From an uncultured Candidatus Melainabacteria bacterium (lineage in GTDB: Bacteria > Cyanobacteriota > Vampirovibrionia > Gastranaerophilales > Gastranaerophilaceae), in NCBI GenBank assembly GCA_946622835.1, contig CAMOQI010000047.1, forward strand, positions 1-6,869: 6,869 nt of DNA, given 5' to 3'. Positions 5,144 to 6,869 of the stretch are shown in pieces. The position numbers were made by a program, and so were the translations under genes. Each line of letters starts with the position of its first letter. Positions within the stretch are counted from its first letter, which is position 1. The notes under the pieces are model-generated. The model was not told the origin of the DNA, did no database searches, and was given only the letters and a program-made list of their open reading frames with translations.

Positions 5144-6869
5144 TTATAAAAGTGAATCCTCCACAACCGCATCTTCCGTATCAAGTACAATCTGCGGAGT
5201 TATCATCATAACCATTTCTTCTTTTGATTTAGTTGTATCTGTACTTCTAAAGAACATTCCAAGTACGGGAATATCACCTAAGAACGGTATCTTTTTAACA
5301 CTTTTTACTTCATTTTCTTGAATCATACCGCCGATTACAAGAGTTTCACCGTCTTTAATTCTTACACCTTTCAAGTCCAAATCTCTTCTTTGAAGTAATG
5401 TAACAACAGGATCGTTATTTGCATCCGTAATCTGAGAAGCCGGAGTTCTATATTCAGGTTTAATATCAAGAGTTACATAACCGTCAGGACTGATAAACGG
5501 AGTTACGGTAACTTTGATACCGTCATCCTCTTTGATTTCATATTCTCTTTGAACCTGAGCGGTACCTGTTGATGAGCCGTTATCCAAATATTGAGTAGTG
5601 ACTTTTGCAACATAATCACGAGATAAATCAATTGTTGAAGATTGTCCGCTCGTTAAAAGAATTTTCGGATTAGCCAAGATTCTTGCTTTTCTGTTTTCAA
5701 TTAAGTATTTAACAGCATACATCAACTGCGGAGAAGTTCCCCATTTACCAACTCTACCAACGGTTTCATATGCTTGTTTTTCGGAATCCCAACTACTCGG
5801 ATCAACTAATGTATACCCATGCCCCGCCCAGAATATCGGATACATTGTATCTGTTGCAAATCCTCCAGTTCCTCCGCCTGCATTGAATGAGAAATTCTTA
5901 CTCAAGAATTGCCAATTGTTATCAAAAGACTTACTTCCTGCTTCAGTCAAGGTTACAATTTGGATTTCCAAATATGCTTGAGGAGTTTTAACATCATTAG
6001 CGGCAATAAACTCTCTTATCATTTCCAATTGAGATTCGGAACCGCCGATAATTTGAACGGTACCTGATGTCGGGAAATATGATACCGTAAAGTTCATCAA
6101 AGGAAGACTGTCCAATTTGAAAGATTCTTCACCGTTGGTTGATTCTTCTGTCATTTGTTGAGCAGAAGACATACAAGCGATTTTTCCGCCGCCCACAGTC
6201 AAGCCCATTGCAGCCGCTCCGCCTTCTGAAGAGCCTTCATCAGCCGCAAAACCCGTAGCAATACCTGCAGCACCGCCTGAGGAGCCGCCCGAATCAGGTT
6301 TAACTATTGACATTGAAGGCATCAATGAATTACAAATAGTACTTGCCATCTCAGCAGGGGTTGTATGGTTTATTCTGAATGTTGTAATTGTCGGTTTTTT
6401 ATCAAACTGTTCAACAATACTTCTTACAACTTGAACATCTTTTTCGGTACCTGTAACGATTAATTCATTTGTAGCAGGGTTAGTTGCGACAATATAACCT
6501 TTTGACATACCGGGTCTTACATTACCTTTGCCTTTGGCGCTAAATACACTTGTGTTCAAAAAGCTCGAAATCGCTGTTGCATTGACATACTTAACAGGAA
6601 TGACAGTCATTGTTTGCCCTCTGTCACCTATAGTCATTGCAGTATCTTCTGATGATACAACAAGGGTATTCGCCTTTATGTCATAGTATAATTTTTGAGT
6701 TTTCACAACCAAATCCAATGCTTCCTTAAGGGGAATATTTACCAAATCCATGGTCACATTACCCTCAACCCCCGGAGCAAATATAACATTCATGCCTGCT
6801 TGATCGGCGAACATTCTCAAAACTTGAGTTACATCGGCTTCTCTAAGACTCAAATTAACAATTGAATCC
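5144..6869 (-). CDS. pilQ: Type IV pilus / type II secretion secretin (PilQ/GspD family), 5' partial
   Basis: Outer-membrane channel through which a type IV pilus or a type II secretion fibre passes. Residues are counted from the TTG codon at 6853, but the frame stays open to the window edge. The visible protein begins inside the STN/N0 domain, so signal peptide and true start lie beyond the window. Order: STN/N0 about 1-65; N1-type secretin_N about 80-153; a second N domain starting at 155 and interrupted by a Gly/Ala/Ser-rich insert (about 185-247), resuming about 252-290; then the secretin beta domain about 295-556. Hallmarks are RILANPKILLTSG (391-403), GETLVIGGM (502-510) and KKIPFLGDIPVLGMFFR (520-536), the classic secretin signature. 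The tail after 557 is short and acidic. It is the first visible gene of a pilQ-pilB-pilC series. PilQ is preferred because PilB/PilC-like genes follow, but GspD cannot be excluded. Family assignment is certain, subtype moderate. Confidence 0.95.
   Translation of the reverse strand, partial: DSIVNLSLREADVTQVLRMFADQAGMNVIFAPGVEGNVTMDLVNIPLKEALDLVVKTQKLYYDIKANTLVVSSEDTAMTIGDRGQTMTVIPVKYVNATAISSFLNTSVFSAKGKGNVRPGMSKGYIVATNPATNELIVTGTEKDVQVVRSIVEQFDKKPTITTFRINHTTPAEMASTICNSLMPSMSIVKPDSGGSSGGAAGIATGFAADEGSSEGGAAAMGLTVGGGKIACMSSAQQMTEESTNGEESFKLDSLPLMNFTVSYFPTSGTVQIIGGSESQLEMIREFIAANDVKTPQAYLEIQIVTLTEAGSKSFDNNWQFLSKNFSFNAGGGTGGFATDTMYPIFWAGHGYTLVDPSSWDSEKQAYETVGRVGKWGTSPQLMYAVKYLIENRKARILANPKILLTSGQSSTIDLSRDYVAKVTTQYLDNGSSTGTAQVQREYEIKEDDGIKVTVTPFISPDGYVTLDIKPEYRTPASQITDANNDPVVTLLQRRDLDLKGVRIKDGETLVIGGMIQENEVKSVKKIPFLGDIPVLGMFFRSTDTTKSKEEMVMMITPQIVLDTEDAVVEDSLL
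6113..6301 (-). other. Gly/Ala/Ser-rich insert inside a secretin N domain
   Basis: About 63 codons (residues 185-247 counted from 6853) rich in Gly, Ala, Ser and later Glu/Thr, for example SGGSSGGAAG and EGSSEGGAAAMG. The insert separates the first half of a secretin N domain (FRINHTTPAEMASTICNSL) from its second half (MNFTVSYFPTSGTVQIIGG). Flexible loops at this place are known in secretins. This one is long and carries a single Cys near residue 227. It is probably a disordered periplasmic loop. Confidence 0.7.

Noticed and set aside
5103..5146. Weak stem (CTTA with TAAG around nine bases) after the secretin stop, considered as a terminator
   Set aside because: Only four base pairs, AT-rich, with no U-run, and the next gene of the same pathway begins 41 nt downstream.
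5103..5321. Plus-strand open frame of 72 codons over the pilQ-pilB gap
   Set aside because: It starts at TTG, overlaps the end of the secretin gene on the opposite strand, has no family resemblance and reads as an antisense shadow.
6113..6301. DNA tandem repeat in the secretin Gly-rich segment
   Set aside because: The repetition is in amino acid composition; I see no regular nucleotide period.

Overview
All five genes in this 6.9-kb, AT-rich window are read from the minus strand, so transcription runs from high to low coordinates. In order they are: a type IV pilus/type II secretion secretin (5' end beyond the window), a PilB/GspE-type assembly ATPase, a PilC/GspF-type inner-membrane platform protein, a classical short-chain dehydrogenase/reductase (SDR), and a TPR-repeat protein (3' end beyond the window). 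Coding density is very high. The gaps are 41, 10, 4 and 36 nt, and no stretch over 300 bases lacks a gene. I see no RNA gene, insertion sequence, CRISPR array or convincing intrinsic terminator.

The secretin implies an outer membrane, so the source is a diderm bacterium. Low GC, the PilQ-PilB-PilC set and the general protein style would suit a gut or environmental Vampirovibrionia (Melainabacteria/Gastranaerophilales) or another uncultured diderm. That placement is an inference from style, not from a marker gene, and is weak.

The first three genes form the core of one envelope-spanning machine. The secretin is the outer-membrane channel, the ATPase powers addition of pilin or pseudopilin subunits, and the platform protein couples the ATPase to the growing fibre. 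No PilT-type retraction ATPase lies between the ATPase and platform genes. The SDR follows the platform gene by only 4 nt and so probably shares its mRNA, though its chemistry has no obvious link to pili. The last gap (970-1005) holds a strong promoter-like sequence with an extended -10. Its predicted start site falls on the A of the TPR gene's ATG, so that gene is probably a separate, possibly leaderless, transcription unit. An imperfect inverted repeat covers the -10 box and could be an operator.

The core genes are conserved and not a new system. The points most worth checking are the TPR-gene promoter with its dyad, the altered cyclic-di-GMP motif and apparently duplicated subdomain at the ATPase N-terminus, and the Gly/Ala/Ser-rich insert in the secretin.
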